A stretch of DNA of 64,000 nucleotides, taken from Candidatus Uabimicrobium amorphum. GTDB taxonomy: Bacteria > Planctomycetota > Uabimicrobiia > Uabimicrobiales > Uabimicrobiaceae. The position numbers were made by a program, and so were the translations under genes. The notes beneath the pieces are model-generated. The model saw only the letters and a program-made list of their open reading frames with translations, had not been told where the DNA came from and did no database searches. The stretch covers positions 4,278,001 to 4,342,000 of the forward strand of contig NZ_AP019860.1 of NCBI RefSeq assembly GCF_009002475.1, read 5' to 3'. This document shows positions 27,642-36,177 of this stretch, piece by piece; position 1 is the first letter of the stretch, and every line of letters starts with the position of its first letter.

Positions 27642-28391
27642 CTATGTATTTTTTGTGCCGCTACAAAAGTCGGGGTCTTCTAATCCTTCGTCGATTTCCA
27701 CACCTTTAAACACGTTTTGCATTGGTAAAAATTTTTGGGGAAGTTTATCGATTTTGTTGTGCTGAAGGTCACATATTTTCAATTTCGTTAAGTGCATAAT
27801 TTCATTTGGAACTTGGCGTATGTTGTTGTATGCCAATAAAAGGTGTGTTAGTGATTGTAAATTTTTTATTTGTGGTGGAATTTTCTCAATCTGATTGCGA
27901 CCAAGATATAGTTGAGTTAACGAAGTAAGGTGGCTAATTTGCGGCGGTATAGCTGCGATTTCATTATCATGAAGGCTTATTTTTTTCAATTTGGTGAGTG
28001 TACCGATACTCTCTGGGATTTTATGAATACAGTTGTCTTGTAAGTCAAGAACTTGCAAATTGACTAGGTTGATAATTTTTTTGGGAATGGAACGTATCTT
28101 TCCATTACGAATTTTCAAATGGGTGATGGCTTCTATATGGACTAGTTCTCTAAATAACTTTTGCGCATTTCCCCACACACTCTCAAAATGAAATTCGGCA
28201 AAATTGCAATTTATAAAACTACATTTTTGTATCTTATCAAAGCGAACAATGCCGCGGAAACTACAGTTGTCAAAGTGGGCATTTTTTATTTGATGGAATT
28301 TGTACCTGTCGAGATAAAAAACACAACCGTGGTAACGAGTGTTATTTTCTATTTTTTGTAGTTGTTGTGTTTTTACAATTTCATCTGTCAT
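27642..28391 (-). CDS. Leucine-rich repeat protein with Cys-rich N-terminal module
   Basis: 249 aa, no signal peptide, so probably cytoplasmic. Residues about 10-65 form a short module (NNTRYHGCVFYLDRY, FDNCSFRG, CSFINCNF) reminiscent of pentapeptide repeats. Residues about 85-235 are about six leucine-rich repeats of the 23-residue LxxLDLxxNxIxxIPxxI type. The N-terminal module aligns with that of the LRR protein at 47471-48721 (NNTQYEGCTFYLQKQ, FHNCSFRN, CKFENCGF), so the two are paralogues of one architecture. ATG lies 14 nt after the GH13 gene stop; last gene of the kinase/SGNH/GH13 operon. Confidence 0.88.
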   Translation of the reverse strand: MTDEIVKTQQLQKIENNTRYHGCVFYLDRYKFHQIKNAHFDNCSFRGIVRFDKIQKCSFINCNFAEFHFESVWGNAQKLFRELVHIEAITHLKIRNGKIRSIPKKIINLVNLQVLDLQDNCIHKIPESIGTLTKLKKISLHDNEIAAIPPQISHLTSLTQLYLGRNQIEKIPPQIKNLQSLTHLLLAYNNIRQVPNEIMHLTKLKICDLQHNKIDKLPQKFLPMQNVFKGVEIDEGLEDPDFCSGTKNT

Positions 28392-28405
28392 TATAATCCC
28401 GCATT

Positions 28406-30226
28406 CTATTCAATGATTCCCATGAAGTAATTACGAGATGGAATTGTTACCTGTAAACAACTGTTGTCGTCACAGTGTAAATTTTCATTATTGTCCCATG
28501 AACGAATTGCGCTATTCGCTGAAATAGCTATGGGCTTTAAATTTAGATTTATATTAGACATTGCTCCACGATTGAGAATAACGATAATGGTCTTGCCATC
28601 TAAGAACCGTGCATAACCGAAGATATCTTTGGCAACGTGTAATGTTTTAAATCCGCCTTTTTGTAGAACAATAGAGTTTTTGCGAAATTTGATGAGTTTG
28701 CGATAAAACTCTAGTAGTTCGCTATCCCAGTCTTTCTCTTGCCATGGCATTGGCAAACGCGAACTCTCGCAGCTCTCTCCTCCGCTCAGGCCTATTTCTT
28801 CTCCGTAGAGGATCGCTGGTACACCTGGATAGGTAAACAAAAATGCACAGGCTAATTTTTGTAAACTTTTACATGAAAGTAGAAAAGATAATCGTGGAAT
28901 ATCGTGGCTATTGAGTAGATTGTACTGACTTAGGATGACCTGCCAACTAACAGTGGAACGAAATGTTCGCAGTTGTTCCTCTAAGTCTTGTGTGGCAAAA
29001 TTCTCCGTAAGCCATTTACGTACGGGAAAAGTAAAACCTTGATAGTTCATAGCAGCATCGAGCGCGTTGCCCTGTAGTAGATCACTAGGATCAAAAAAAT
29101 GTTCACCTAGCAAATAACTTTCTGGATATTTGTCTTTGATGATTTGGCGTAATTCTCGCCATATAGGGAGATAATCTTCGCATCCAGGACTACGCCCCAA
29201 CATGTTGGCGGCATCGATACGCCAACCATCAATAGAGTAGGGTTCTTTCAACCAGTATTGCATTACCGAATCTGCACGACGATAGATCATGTCGCGAAGC
29301 TTACCACATGCGTAATTAAACTTCGGTAGCGTGTCTACTCCCTGCCATGAGTGATATTTCCGCGGATGCTTAATAAAACAATAAAATGTTGTGTATTTAC
29401 TTTGCTGAGATTGGTACGCACCTTGTTCGTCATAGTATTTTGCTTTGTTAAACCAGCGGCATGCCATTCCACTATGGTTGAAAACGCCATCTAGGATTAC
29501 TTTTATATTACTTTGTTGTAAACGTTTAACTAAAATGGCAAAAGAGCTATTGTCGCCGAAAATAGGGTCTATCTTGAAATAGTCTTGTACATCATAGCGA
29601 TGGTTAGATGGTGCATGAAAAATAGGGTTGAAATACAGGGCATTGATGCCTAGGTTTTGTAAGTGTGAAATTTTGCTAAAAACGCCGGCGATATTTCCAC
29701 CAAAAAAGTCCATGCAGTATGTTTGGTGATATTCTCCAGGTTTTTCATGCCACTGTTTACGTATAGGTTTGTGACCGAGATACGTGTATTTTGGGATAAC
29801 AGGTTCATTTTTACAAGCAAAGCGATCAGGAAAAATCTGATAAAAAACGCGCTCATGCAACCATGATGGCGGAGTGAAGTTTGTGATAATACGAAAGTCG
29901 TGTACATCAAGAGGTGTTGTACGTTGCATTCCAATATTATTGTACCAGTATTTTCCTTCGGTTGTAAGGAGCTTGAAGCGATAAGCAAAAACAGTGTTGT
30001 GTATATGTTCTTTTATTGTATACCAAATAAAAGTGTCGTCCTCTTTACACACATGCATTTCATTGAGAACCTCTTCTCCCTCGGGAGCAGTACGTAATAA
30101 AACTTTTGTCACGGGATTATTGCGATACAAACGCAATTTAATAGATACTTTCTGCCCTTGGCGCGGATATTCAGGAGTAATAAAATTTGTAGAACCGTCG
30201 CTGTACACACTGTTCAACCATGTCAT
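28406..30226 (-). CDS. GH13 alpha-amylase family enzyme (maltodextrin glucosidase/neopullulanase-like)
   Basis: Hydrolyses alpha-glucans or maltodextrins; 606 aa with no signal peptide, so cytoplasmic, with the length of E. coli MalZ. An N-terminal beta-sandwich (residues 1-120) precedes the barrel, which starts at WLHERVFYQIFPDRFA. GH13 regions: VILDGVFNHSG; GWRIDAANM with nucleophile Asp338; LLGEHFFD with acid/base Glu375; NSHDIPRL with Asp442. A small C-terminal beta domain closes the protein. MalZ and neopullulanase/cyclomaltodextrinase cannot be separated by eye. Its ATG overlaps the stop of the SGNH gene (TAATG), and the LRR gene follows after 14 nt. Confidence 0.93.
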   Translation of the reverse strand: MTWLNSVYSDGSTNFITPEYPRQGQKVSIKLRLYRNNPVTKVLLRTAPEGEEVLNEMHVCKEDDTFIWYTIKEHIHNTVFAYRFKLLTTEGKYWYNNIGMQRTTPLDVHDFRIITNFTPPSWLHERVFYQIFPDRFACKNEPVIPKYTYLGHKPIRKQWHEKPGEYHQTYCMDFFGGNIAGVFSKISHLQNLGINALYFNPIFHAPSNHRYDVQDYFKIDPIFGDNSSFAILVKRLQQSNIKVILDGVFNHSGMACRWFNKAKYYDEQGAYQSQQSKYTTFYCFIKHPRKYHSWQGVDTLPKFNYACGKLRDMIYRRADSVMQYWLKEPYSIDGWRIDAANMLGRSPGCEDYLPIWRELRQIIKDKYPESYLLGEHFFDPSDLLQGNALDAAMNYQGFTFPVRKWLTENFATQDLEEQLRTFRSTVSWQVILSQYNLLNSHDIPRLSFLLSCKSLQKLACAFLFTYPGVPAILYGEEIGLSGGESCESSRLPMPWQEKDWDSELLEFYRKLIKFRKNSIVLQKGGFKTLHVAKDIFGYARFLDGKTIIVILNRGAMSNINLNLKPIAISANSAIRSWDNNENLHCDDNSCLQVTIPSRNYFMGIIE

Positions 30227-30933
30227 TATTTGTCTTCTTTACTTTCTTTATCTTCTGTGAGAAATTTATCATCGATGAGCTTTTTACGAATAATCTTTGT
30301 CCACCTTGCATAACCCTCTGCATTCATGTGTAACATATCTTGAATGAAAATCGATTTGTCGGGTTTTCCGTCGCGAATCATCGTTGCCGATACATCTATA
30401 TAATCGAGTGTTTTTCGTTTGTCTACCATGCTATTTTGTTTGCAAAATTTTTCAATTTGACGATTGGCCTCTGCCATTTTTTCCCACATATGCCAACGCG
30501 AAGGTGAAGGCTTCATCGATACATAATACACTGTAGTTTGCGGTAACTTTTTACGCACGTGAGAGATGAATTTCTCGAAATCTTCCACTGGGGCAGAAAT
30601 ATCTTTTTTTCCCGCAATATCATTTTCTCCGCAATAGAAAACAATAGCTTTTGGTTTGTATAACGTAACAATACGGTCGACAAAATGTAGCACATCAGAG
30701 GTTTGTGAACCTCCAAATCCGCGATTGATGGTTTTTATCTCAGGGAAATCATTGCTCAATGATTTCCATAAACGAATACTAGAGCTTCCCACAAAGAGGA
30801 CCGAGTCCTGTGCGGGAAATTCCTTTTTGTCTTGCGCTTCGAATTGTTGAATCGTTTTTTCGTAGTAATTTTCTTGCGCAAAACCAATGTTTGTCAAAAT
30901 AAATGCGACGATAAGTATTTTAAATAAGGGCAT
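30226..30933 (-). CDS. Exported SGNH/GDSL-family hydrolase
   Basis: 235 aa. An N-terminal signal peptide (MPLFKILIVAFILTNIGFAQ) precedes a single SGNH domain. Block I has the nucleophile Ser in VLFVGSSSIRLW, block II Gly in NRGFGGSQTSD, block III Asn in YCGENDIAGKK, and block V the Asp/His pair in QDMLHMNAEGY. Such enzymes are esterases, often carbohydrate deacetylases, so a role in removing acyl groups from a glycan before the GH13 enzyme acts is plausible but inferred. The C-terminus is very Lys/Glu/Asp-rich (EDKESKEDK). Both ends overlap neighbours by TAATG, indicating translational coupling. Confidence 0.9.
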   Translation of the reverse strand: MPLFKILIVAFILTNIGFAQENYYEKTIQQFEAQDKKEFPAQDSVLFVGSSSIRLWKSLSNDFPEIKTINRGFGGSQTSDVLHFVDRIVTLYKPKAIVFYCGENDIAGKKDISAPVEDFEKFISHVRKKLPQTTVYYVSMKPSPSRWHMWEKMAEANRQIEKFCKQNSMVDKRKTLDYIDVSATMIRDGKPDKSIFIQDMLHMNAEGYARWTKIIRKKLIDDKFLTEDKESKEDK

Positions 30934-32594
30934 TACTTTACCTCCAGTTTTTTCATGTGAATGATTTTCCAGTTATTATTTATTTTTTTTGCTTTAATTT
31001 GCAGAGTGGCAGACATCTTTCTCATGGGCGCATCTATGGTTAATTGTCTTTTGTGTATGTATATCTCATTTTCCATTTTTTCTCCTATGCACTTATTGGC
31101 GGTGATGATTTTTCTTGAGAACGCTTTTTCCCACCTGGAGTGTTTAATAGGAATGTATTTTGATGCTTGCGAAGGATCTTTTTGCATTGTGGTAAACATT
31201 TCCTCTATAAATGAACGCCCTTCTTTTTTCAGTTTATTTTTGGTGTCAGACTCTGATTTGGTGTCAGACGCAGGTTTGGTGTCAGACTCAGGTTTGGTGT
31301 CAGACGCAGATTTGGTGTCAGACGCAGATTTGGTGTCAGACGCAGATTTGGGGTCAGACTCAGGTTTGGTGTCAGACGCAGATTTGGTGTCAGACGCAGG
31401 TTTGGTGTCAGACTCAGGTTTGGTGTCAGACTCAGATTTGGTGTCAGACTCAGGTTTGGTGTCAGACGCAGATTTGGTGTCAGACTCAGATTTGGTGTCA
31501 GACTCAGGTTTGGTGTCAGACTCAGATTTGGTGTCAGACTCAGATTTGGTGTCAGACTCAGATTTGGCCTCAGATTTGGTGTCAGACTCAGATTTACTTT
31601 CATTCAATGCGGCATGTTCATTATCTTGGGTTGTGTCTTCGTCATTATTATTTGTAAATAGAAAGCTATAACCGATTACAATGAACATAAACACCGCCAG
31701 AGATAAATAAATATTGTTGTAGATTTGTTGGTTGGTGTTGGTTTTTTTGTGGTGTTGCTGAGGTTTGTTTAAAAAATTTCGAATGTCTGCCGCCATTTTC
31801 GAAATGGATTGATAACGATCTGTACGCTTTTTGGCAATTGCTTTGGAACAAATTTTTTCTAGGGCAACGGGAATATTTGGATTGATTTCTGACAACGCGG
31901 GTGGTTCTTCGTTGGCTAGTTTGTACATTAAACTAATAATACTTTCCTCTTGAAAAGGGGGACGACCACAGAGCATTTCATAGAACATGGCTCCGACGGA
32001 ATAGATGTCGCTTATTTGATCTACGTTTCCGCCGTTGGCTTGTTCTAGCGGCATGTAGGCCGGTGTGCCTAAGATTGCTCCTGTTTGCGAAACTTTTGTT
32101 TCGTCGACATGTAGTGACTTTGCTAGTCCAAAGTCGGCAATTTTTGGTATACCGGCTTCGTCAATAAGTATGTTTCCGGGTTTTATGTCGCGGTGTATAA
32201 TGTTGTTTTTGTGTGCATGTTCAAGACCAGCTATGATTTTCAATATTAGAATACATTTTTGTTTTATGGTGAGTTTTTGCTTTTTTAGAAAAGTTTTTAA
32301 ATTACCACGTGGTAGGTACTCCATGGCAATAAAAAACATTTTTGTATTTTGTCCCAAGTCGTAAATATTTACTATGTTTGGGTGATTTAGTGCTGCATTA
32401 GATTTTGCTTCGCGCTCGAAGCGTAATCTTGCTTGCTCGTCGCGTAACATCTTGTGTGGCATTGTCTTTAAGGCCACAATACGATCCAGCTTAGTATCAT
32501 GGGCTTTATATATAACTCCCATGGCACCTTGTCCTACTTTTCCTAATATCTGGTAACGGCCAAAAAGTATTTTGCGAGTATTTTGTGTTGACAT
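30933..32594 (-). CDS. Ser/Thr protein kinase with SDTK repeat linker
   Basis: 553 aa from ATG 32592-32594, which has GGAG 6 nt upstream; an upstream in-frame ATG (32604-32606) overlaps that site and is less likely. Kinase domain about 14-275: GQGAMGVIY, Lys43, HRD 134-136, DFG Asp154 (ADFGLAK). A membrane helix follows (IYLSLAVFMFIVIGYSFLF, about 300-318). Then comes a roughly 120-residue linker of 19 SDTK-type hexapeptides ([SP][EA]SDTK) encoded by an 18-bp tandem repeat. The last 95 residues form a small beta-rich domain (WKIIHMKKLEV) that I do not recognise. First gene of the four-gene operon. Confidence 0.93.
   Translation of the reverse strand: MSTQNTRKILFGRYQILGKVGQGAMGVIYKAHDTKLDRIVALKTMPHKMLRDEQARLRFEREAKSNAALNHPNIVNIYDLGQNTKMFFIAMEYLPRGNLKTFLKKQKLTIKQKCILILKIIAGLEHAHKNNIIHRDIKPGNILIDEAGIPKIADFGLAKSLHVDETKVSQTGAILGTPAYMPLEQANGGNVDQISDIYSVGAMFYEMLCGRPPFQEESIISLMYKLANEEPPALSEINPNIPVALEKICSKAIAKKRTDRYQSISKMAADIRNFLNKPQQHHKKTNTNQQIYNNIYLSLAVFMFIVIGYSFLFTNNNDEDTTQDNEHAALNESKSESDTKSEAKSESDTKSESDTKSESDTKPESDTKSESDTKSASDTKPESDTKSESDTKPESDTKPASDTKSASDTKPESDPKSASDTKSASDTKSASDTKPESDTKPASDTKSESDTKNKLKKEGRSFIEEMFTTMQKDPSQASKYIPIKHSRWEKAFSRKIITANKCIGEKMENEIYIHKRQLTIDAPMRKMSATLQIKAKKINNNWKIIHMKKLEVK
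31242..31595. repeat. 18-bp tandem repeat (19 full units plus one 12-bp unit)
   Basis: Unit ggtgtcagactcagattt on the plus strand, with small variants (cgcag/ctcag, ggttt/gattt). Because 18 is a multiple of 3 and no unit carries a stop, most frames stay open through it. In the real frame (minus) it encodes the [SP][EA]SDTK hexapeptides of the kinase linker. Variants are interspersed, suggesting unit-level duplication and conversion. Confidence 0.97.
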
Positions 32595-32655
32595 ATCGAG
32601 CTCCATTGCAGCAATGTTTATTGAATAGTCGCTAATATTAAAGTGTAAACTCAGA

Positions 32656-33003
32656 CTACATCTCAGCGCTGATATTTAAATCTTCTTGTGTAAATTCGTA
32701 GTGGCAAATATTAATCCTTTTCCATGTGAATAGTACTTCGCGAGGTGATAATTGCGGGGTACGAAAATTCTCCTTTATCGTTTTCTAAGATATATATATC
32801 GTTCAAGGAAAATTATCTGTGGCAATTAATTTGGGAGAATGCCAAACATTTTGTTGTTTTTTACTCAACCAAATACCAACATCTGAGCTTCCTTCACATT
32901 CTCCCGCAAAAAAAGCCACGAGTAAATTCTCTTTTGTAGCTAAAATTGTTGGTGCGTGGTAATTTGCAAAAGGAGACTTGTCAAATACGAATTCATGTTT
33001 CAT
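32656..33003 (-). pseudogene. Decayed sialidase/BNR-repeat hydrolase gene with internal deletion
   Basis: The 5' part (ATG about 33003, to a stop at 32803) encodes YHAPTILATKENLLVAFFAG, EGSSDVGIWLSKK and WHSPKLI, the N-terminal signature of sialidase-like (BNR/Asp-box) hydrolases, which are normally about 330-380 aa. Downstream, in a second frame from about 32800, is LENDKGEFSYPAIIT. In a third frame comes FTWKRINICHYEFTQEDLNI with a stop at 32656-32658. These last two match the C-terminal end of the same family (GEFSYPAII and YTWxRxRIxH). The middle 200 or more residues are missing and at least two frameshifts remain, so the gene is dead. Its start region lies just upstream of the divergent lipoprotein gene. 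Confidence 0.8.
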
Positions 33004-33047
33004 AATATTACTCAAAGAAAACTTGATACCTTTAAGGAGAAAACTTT

Positions 33048-33476
33048 ATGAAAAAATTAACTATGTTGGTTCTTGGTCTTTTACTCGTCGCTATTGTTAC
33101 TAGTGGCTGTCGTAGAAGAGTTGTTATCGTCAAGGAAACGCGACACCATCACCCGCCGCAACATCACGATCATCATCAAGGTGATACATATGATGTTGGT
33201 TATGACGATTACGATGATGGCCAGTGCTATGAAGACACAACACAGGAAATTCATGTGTTTGTGGCTCCGCCCGCAGTAAGAGTTGAGCGTCGCCGACCAC
33301 GTAGACCAGGTCGCAGACATGTTTGGATTCCGGGGCGTTGGCACTGGAATGGAAATCGCTATGTATGGATCGGTGGACGTTGGAGTCGAATTCGTCGCGG
33401 TCACCGTGCTTGGATACGCGGAAATTGGGTACGTCGAGGCCGAGGTTGGGTTTGGGTACGTGGATATTGGCGATAA
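33048..33476 (+). CDS. Small His-rich lipoprotein with W/G/R repeats
   Basis: 142 aa. Lipoprotein signal peptide ending in the lipobox VTSGC (Cys21). Next comes a His/Asp-rich stretch (HHHPPQHHDHHQGD, then YDVGYDDYDD) that could bind metal. The basic C-terminal half is built of repeated WIPGRW / WIGGRW / WIRGNW / WVRGYW units, as in the YXWXPGxW-type repeat proteins of many bacterial envelopes. No enzyme motif. ATG at 33048 follows a strong AAGGAGAA site. A hairpin terminator lies 20 nt downstream. Confidence 0.85.
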   Translation: MKKLTMLVLGLLLVAIVTSGCRRRVVIVKETRHHHPPQHHDHHQGDTYDVGYDDYDDGQCYEDTTQEIHVFVAPPAVRVERRRPRRPGRRHVWIPGRWHWNGNRYVWIGGRWSRIRRGHRAWIRGNWVRRGRGWVWVRGYWR

Positions 33477-33496
33477 ATATCTAAATGCCTAGCATG

Positions 33497-33531
33497 TGTC
33501 CTCATTCAACCTAAAATTATGAATGAGGACA
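33497..33531. terminator. Terminator-like hairpin between convergent genes
   Basis: An 11-bp perfect stem (tgtcctcattc at 33497-33507, gaatgaggaca at 33521-33531) with a 13-nt loop, placed between two convergent genes. No long U-run on either side. Confidence 0.65.
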
Positions 33532-33541
33532 TCGTTAAAAA

Positions 33542-33775
33542 TTATCTTGAGCGAGAACTAAGCTGATCTCTAATATCTTGTTTACCTTGCTCCACCAATG
33601 CCAAAAAATCCTCAATATCTAATTCCCACTTATCTCCTGGAGGAGGATAAATTTCTATTGAGAAAACCCCTTTTTTGTAGGAGAGAATACCAAATAGGTG
33701 GTCTCCACATGAAAATTCAGCAATGACATTATTGCGCGCCATTTGTTTAATAATAACAGTTGTTTTTCTTGCCAT
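33542..33775 (-). CDS. Small protein of unknown function
   Basis: 77 aa, not recognised. No signal peptide or membrane helix. It has an alternating beta-like start (TTVIIKQMARNNVIAEFSCG), then LFGILSYKKGVFSIEIYPPP and an acidic helix (DIEDFLALVEQGKQDI). ATG at 33773-33775 has AGGAAAAG just upstream, lying in the 8-nt gap and the end of the GH31 gene, so it should be co-translated with that gene. Confidence 0.7.
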   Translation of the reverse strand: MARKTTVIIKQMARNNVIAEFSCGDHLFGILSYKKGVFSIEIYPPPGDKWELDIEDFLALVEQGKQDIRDQLSSRSR

Positions 33776-33783
33776 AACTTTTC

Positions 33784-36114
33784 CTATTCATCCCAAAAAA
33801 GATCTATTTGTTGTTCTTTCATTTCTATGTATAAATTCCCCTGTTTGCTCGCAACATGTCCTTGACCTTCTATGCGACAAGGTATTTTTTCATTTAAAAT
33901 TTCTACTGTACAGAGTTCCTCGGTAAATCCTCGACACTCAATGCTTAGTTTTTTACCGTCGTATGAGGCTTTGATAGATTTTTTTGTTCCGCATACCTCA
34001 CCGTCACCCTCATCGCAATACACTTGTCCGTACACTTCTTCATTTAAAGCAATGCGCCATGTAAGTTGTGGCCAAAGAGCATCGGTTGTATGTTGCTGTA
34101 CAGTGGTAAAAGGAATTGCGGTAGAAATGTTTTGAAAGATAGGAATATTCTCTATCGGAGTTTCTATCGCTGTATGCAAGGGACCTTCATAGATTTCACC
34201 ACTAAAGATATTTTGCCATTTTCCTTCTGGAAAATAAACGAGACGATGGCTTTGTTGTGGACGTATAACGGGAGCAACAAGAAGACCTTTACCGCATAAA
34301 AATTGATCATTAATGCTGTAAGTTTTACTATCTTGAGGATATTCTAAGAATAGGGGACGCATAATGGGCAGTCCCGAAGAATGTGCTTCATTTGCAAGTG
34401 TGTAAAGGTGAGGAAGCAGTTTGTAGCGAAAATTGATGGCTTCGCGAACCACTTTGAGATATTTTTGTCCAAAACACCATGGTTCTTGACGTCGACTGTT
34501 TTTGCCTGAGTGGTTTCTCATGAATGGATAGAACGCTCCAAGCCATGTCCAACGCGATAGCATTTCACCATCACAGTTTCCAGAGAAACCGCCGATGTCG
34601 GCTCCTACAAATGGAATACCCGACATTCCCATGTTCAGAATCATCGGAATAGACATTTCTAGATGTTCCCAGAAACTGGCGTTGTCTCCTGTCCATACAA
34701 ACGCATATTTTTGTATGCCTGCAAAGCCACTACGTGTAAGGATAAATGGTCTTCTTTGTGGATCATTTTTTTGTAGACCATCGAAAGTAGCCTTACCCAT
34801 CATGTGCCCGTAAATGTTATGCACTTCGGCATGCCAACGCGCTCCTTGTTTTGTTCCAACGGGCAAAGTTTTTCCTGGTAGTTTGAAGGCCGCAGGTTCA
34901 TTCATGTCATTCCATATTCCCGCAATACCGGCCTCATCGTAAACTTTTAGCCATTCTCCCCACCAATCACGAACATTTTCTTGTGTAAAATCCGGCCATA
35001 CCGCTGGGGCCGGCCAAACTTCGCCAACGAATTCTTCATCACGTCTATTTTTGATGTAAAATCCTTGCTTGTGGCCGCTTTCGTAAACCTCATAACCCGG
35101 TTCTTTTTTCACACCTGGGTCGACAATTACCACCGTACGAATGTTCATTTTTTGTAAATCGTCGGTCATTTTTTTAGGGTTTGGAAATCGATGAGGGGAG
35201 AAGGTGAATACTTTGTAGCCGTCCATGTAGTCAATATCAAGCCACATTGCTTCTAAGGGAACTTCACATTTTCTGTACTCTTTGGCAACCGCCATAATAC
35301 ACTTCTCATCAGGGTAACTCCAGCGACATTGATGGAAACCTAAAGCCCACAACGGTGGCATCGGAGAGCGACCAACTAGTTCACTGTATTTATTGAGAAT
35401 TTCTTGTGGATTGGGACCGGGAAGCAAATATAAATCAAAAGTTGGTCCTACGGTGGTGATGAAGCTTTTTTGAGGTTGACTAAACGCCAAGTCGTAAGTG
35501 GTTTTCCAAGTCTCGTCTAGGTATAATGCACAGAAGTTTCCTTCGTTGTTGGCTAGTAGAAAAGGATGAGCCTGGTATAAAGGGTCTGTCGTTGGAACGT
35601 GTTTTGATATATCGGTATTCCAGTTTTGCCAAACACGCCCTTTTTTATTTAAAAAGCCAGTTCTTTCCCCTAATCCATAGTAGTGACGCTGTGGTTTTTC
35701 GCAAATAGATAAAGTATAGCCACTACCCATTGGTAAACCATCGTTGGTTTCGGCAAATGGATTTCCTTCTCCTGTTGCCAATTCTTCCATTTGTTCCGCT
35801 TCTTTAGAGCTACGGGCATCTAAACGGTCTGTAGTGAAGTCTTGCCATTCCCAGCGAAACGGGCTTTTATATATTTTTAGTGTAGGTGCTTTTTCTGAGG
35901 CAAGAACTAAATGATCTTCGTTGTTTTCACATGAAAAATGACATTGTTTTTTTGTGACAGTCCAACTTCCCTTGTCTACATCTTCTAGACGATGCCACAC
36001 AAATATACGCCATACATTTTCATTTACCAACTCAACTAGACCCTGAAAATAATCACTGTGTAATAAAACGTTATTTTCGGAAATAGATACATCTGAAAAA
36101 TATACTTCGTGCAT
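33784..36114 (-). CDS. GH31 alpha-glucosidase
   Basis: Retaining alpha-glucosidase family 31; releases terminal glucose (or xylose) from alpha-glycans. 776 aa, no signal peptide, so cytoplasmic. N-terminal beta-sandwich with YYGLGERTGFLNKKG. The barrel begins at LWALGFHQCRWSYPDE. Nucleophile Asp403 lies in WNDMNEP. GADIGGFSG and WLGAFYPFMRNHS are the conserved downstream blocks, and the family's C-terminal beta domains follow. The product could be a maltase, or YicI-like on xylosides; the sequence alone does not settle the sugar. Together with the GH13 enzyme at 28406 it implies alpha-glucan use. ATG preceded by AAGGAT. Confidence 0.95.
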   Translation of the reverse strand: MHEVYFSDVSISENNVLLHSDYFQGLVELVNENVWRIFVWHRLEDVDKGSWTVTKKQCHFSCENNEDHLVLASEKAPTLKIYKSPFRWEWQDFTTDRLDARSSKEAEQMEELATGEGNPFAETNDGLPMGSGYTLSICEKPQRHYYGLGERTGFLNKKGRVWQNWNTDISKHVPTTDPLYQAHPFLLANNEGNFCALYLDETWKTTYDLAFSQPQKSFITTVGPTFDLYLLPGPNPQEILNKYSELVGRSPMPPLWALGFHQCRWSYPDEKCIMAVAKEYRKCEVPLEAMWLDIDYMDGYKVFTFSPHRFPNPKKMTDDLQKMNIRTVVIVDPGVKKEPGYEVYESGHKQGFYIKNRRDEEFVGEVWPAPAVWPDFTQENVRDWWGEWLKVYDEAGIAGIWNDMNEPAAFKLPGKTLPVGTKQGARWHAEVHNIYGHMMGKATFDGLQKNDPQRRPFILTRSGFAGIQKYAFVWTGDNASFWEHLEMSIPMILNMGMSGIPFVGADIGGFSGNCDGEMLSRWTWLGAFYPFMRNHSGKNSRRQEPWCFGQKYLKVVREAINFRYKLLPHLYTLANEAHSSGLPIMRPLFLEYPQDSKTYSINDQFLCGKGLLVAPVIRPQQSHRLVYFPEGKWQNIFSGEIYEGPLHTAIETPIENIPIFQNISTAIPFTTVQQHTTDALWPQLTWRIALNEEVYGQVYCDEGDGEVCGTKKSIKASYDGKKLSIECRGFTEELCTVEILNEKIPCRIEGQGHVASKQGNLYIEMKEQQIDLFWDE

Positions 36115-36177
36115 TCTTTATCCTTTTATAAATGCAAGATCAGTCTTGGATTTTCTAAACACGAGAGAGATTGTATT

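Noticed and set aside
31211..31671. Long open frames on the plus strand and in a second minus frame through the 18-bp repeat
   Set aside because: They are open only because the repeat unit is a multiple of three without stops; the minus-strand kinase frame explains the region fully.
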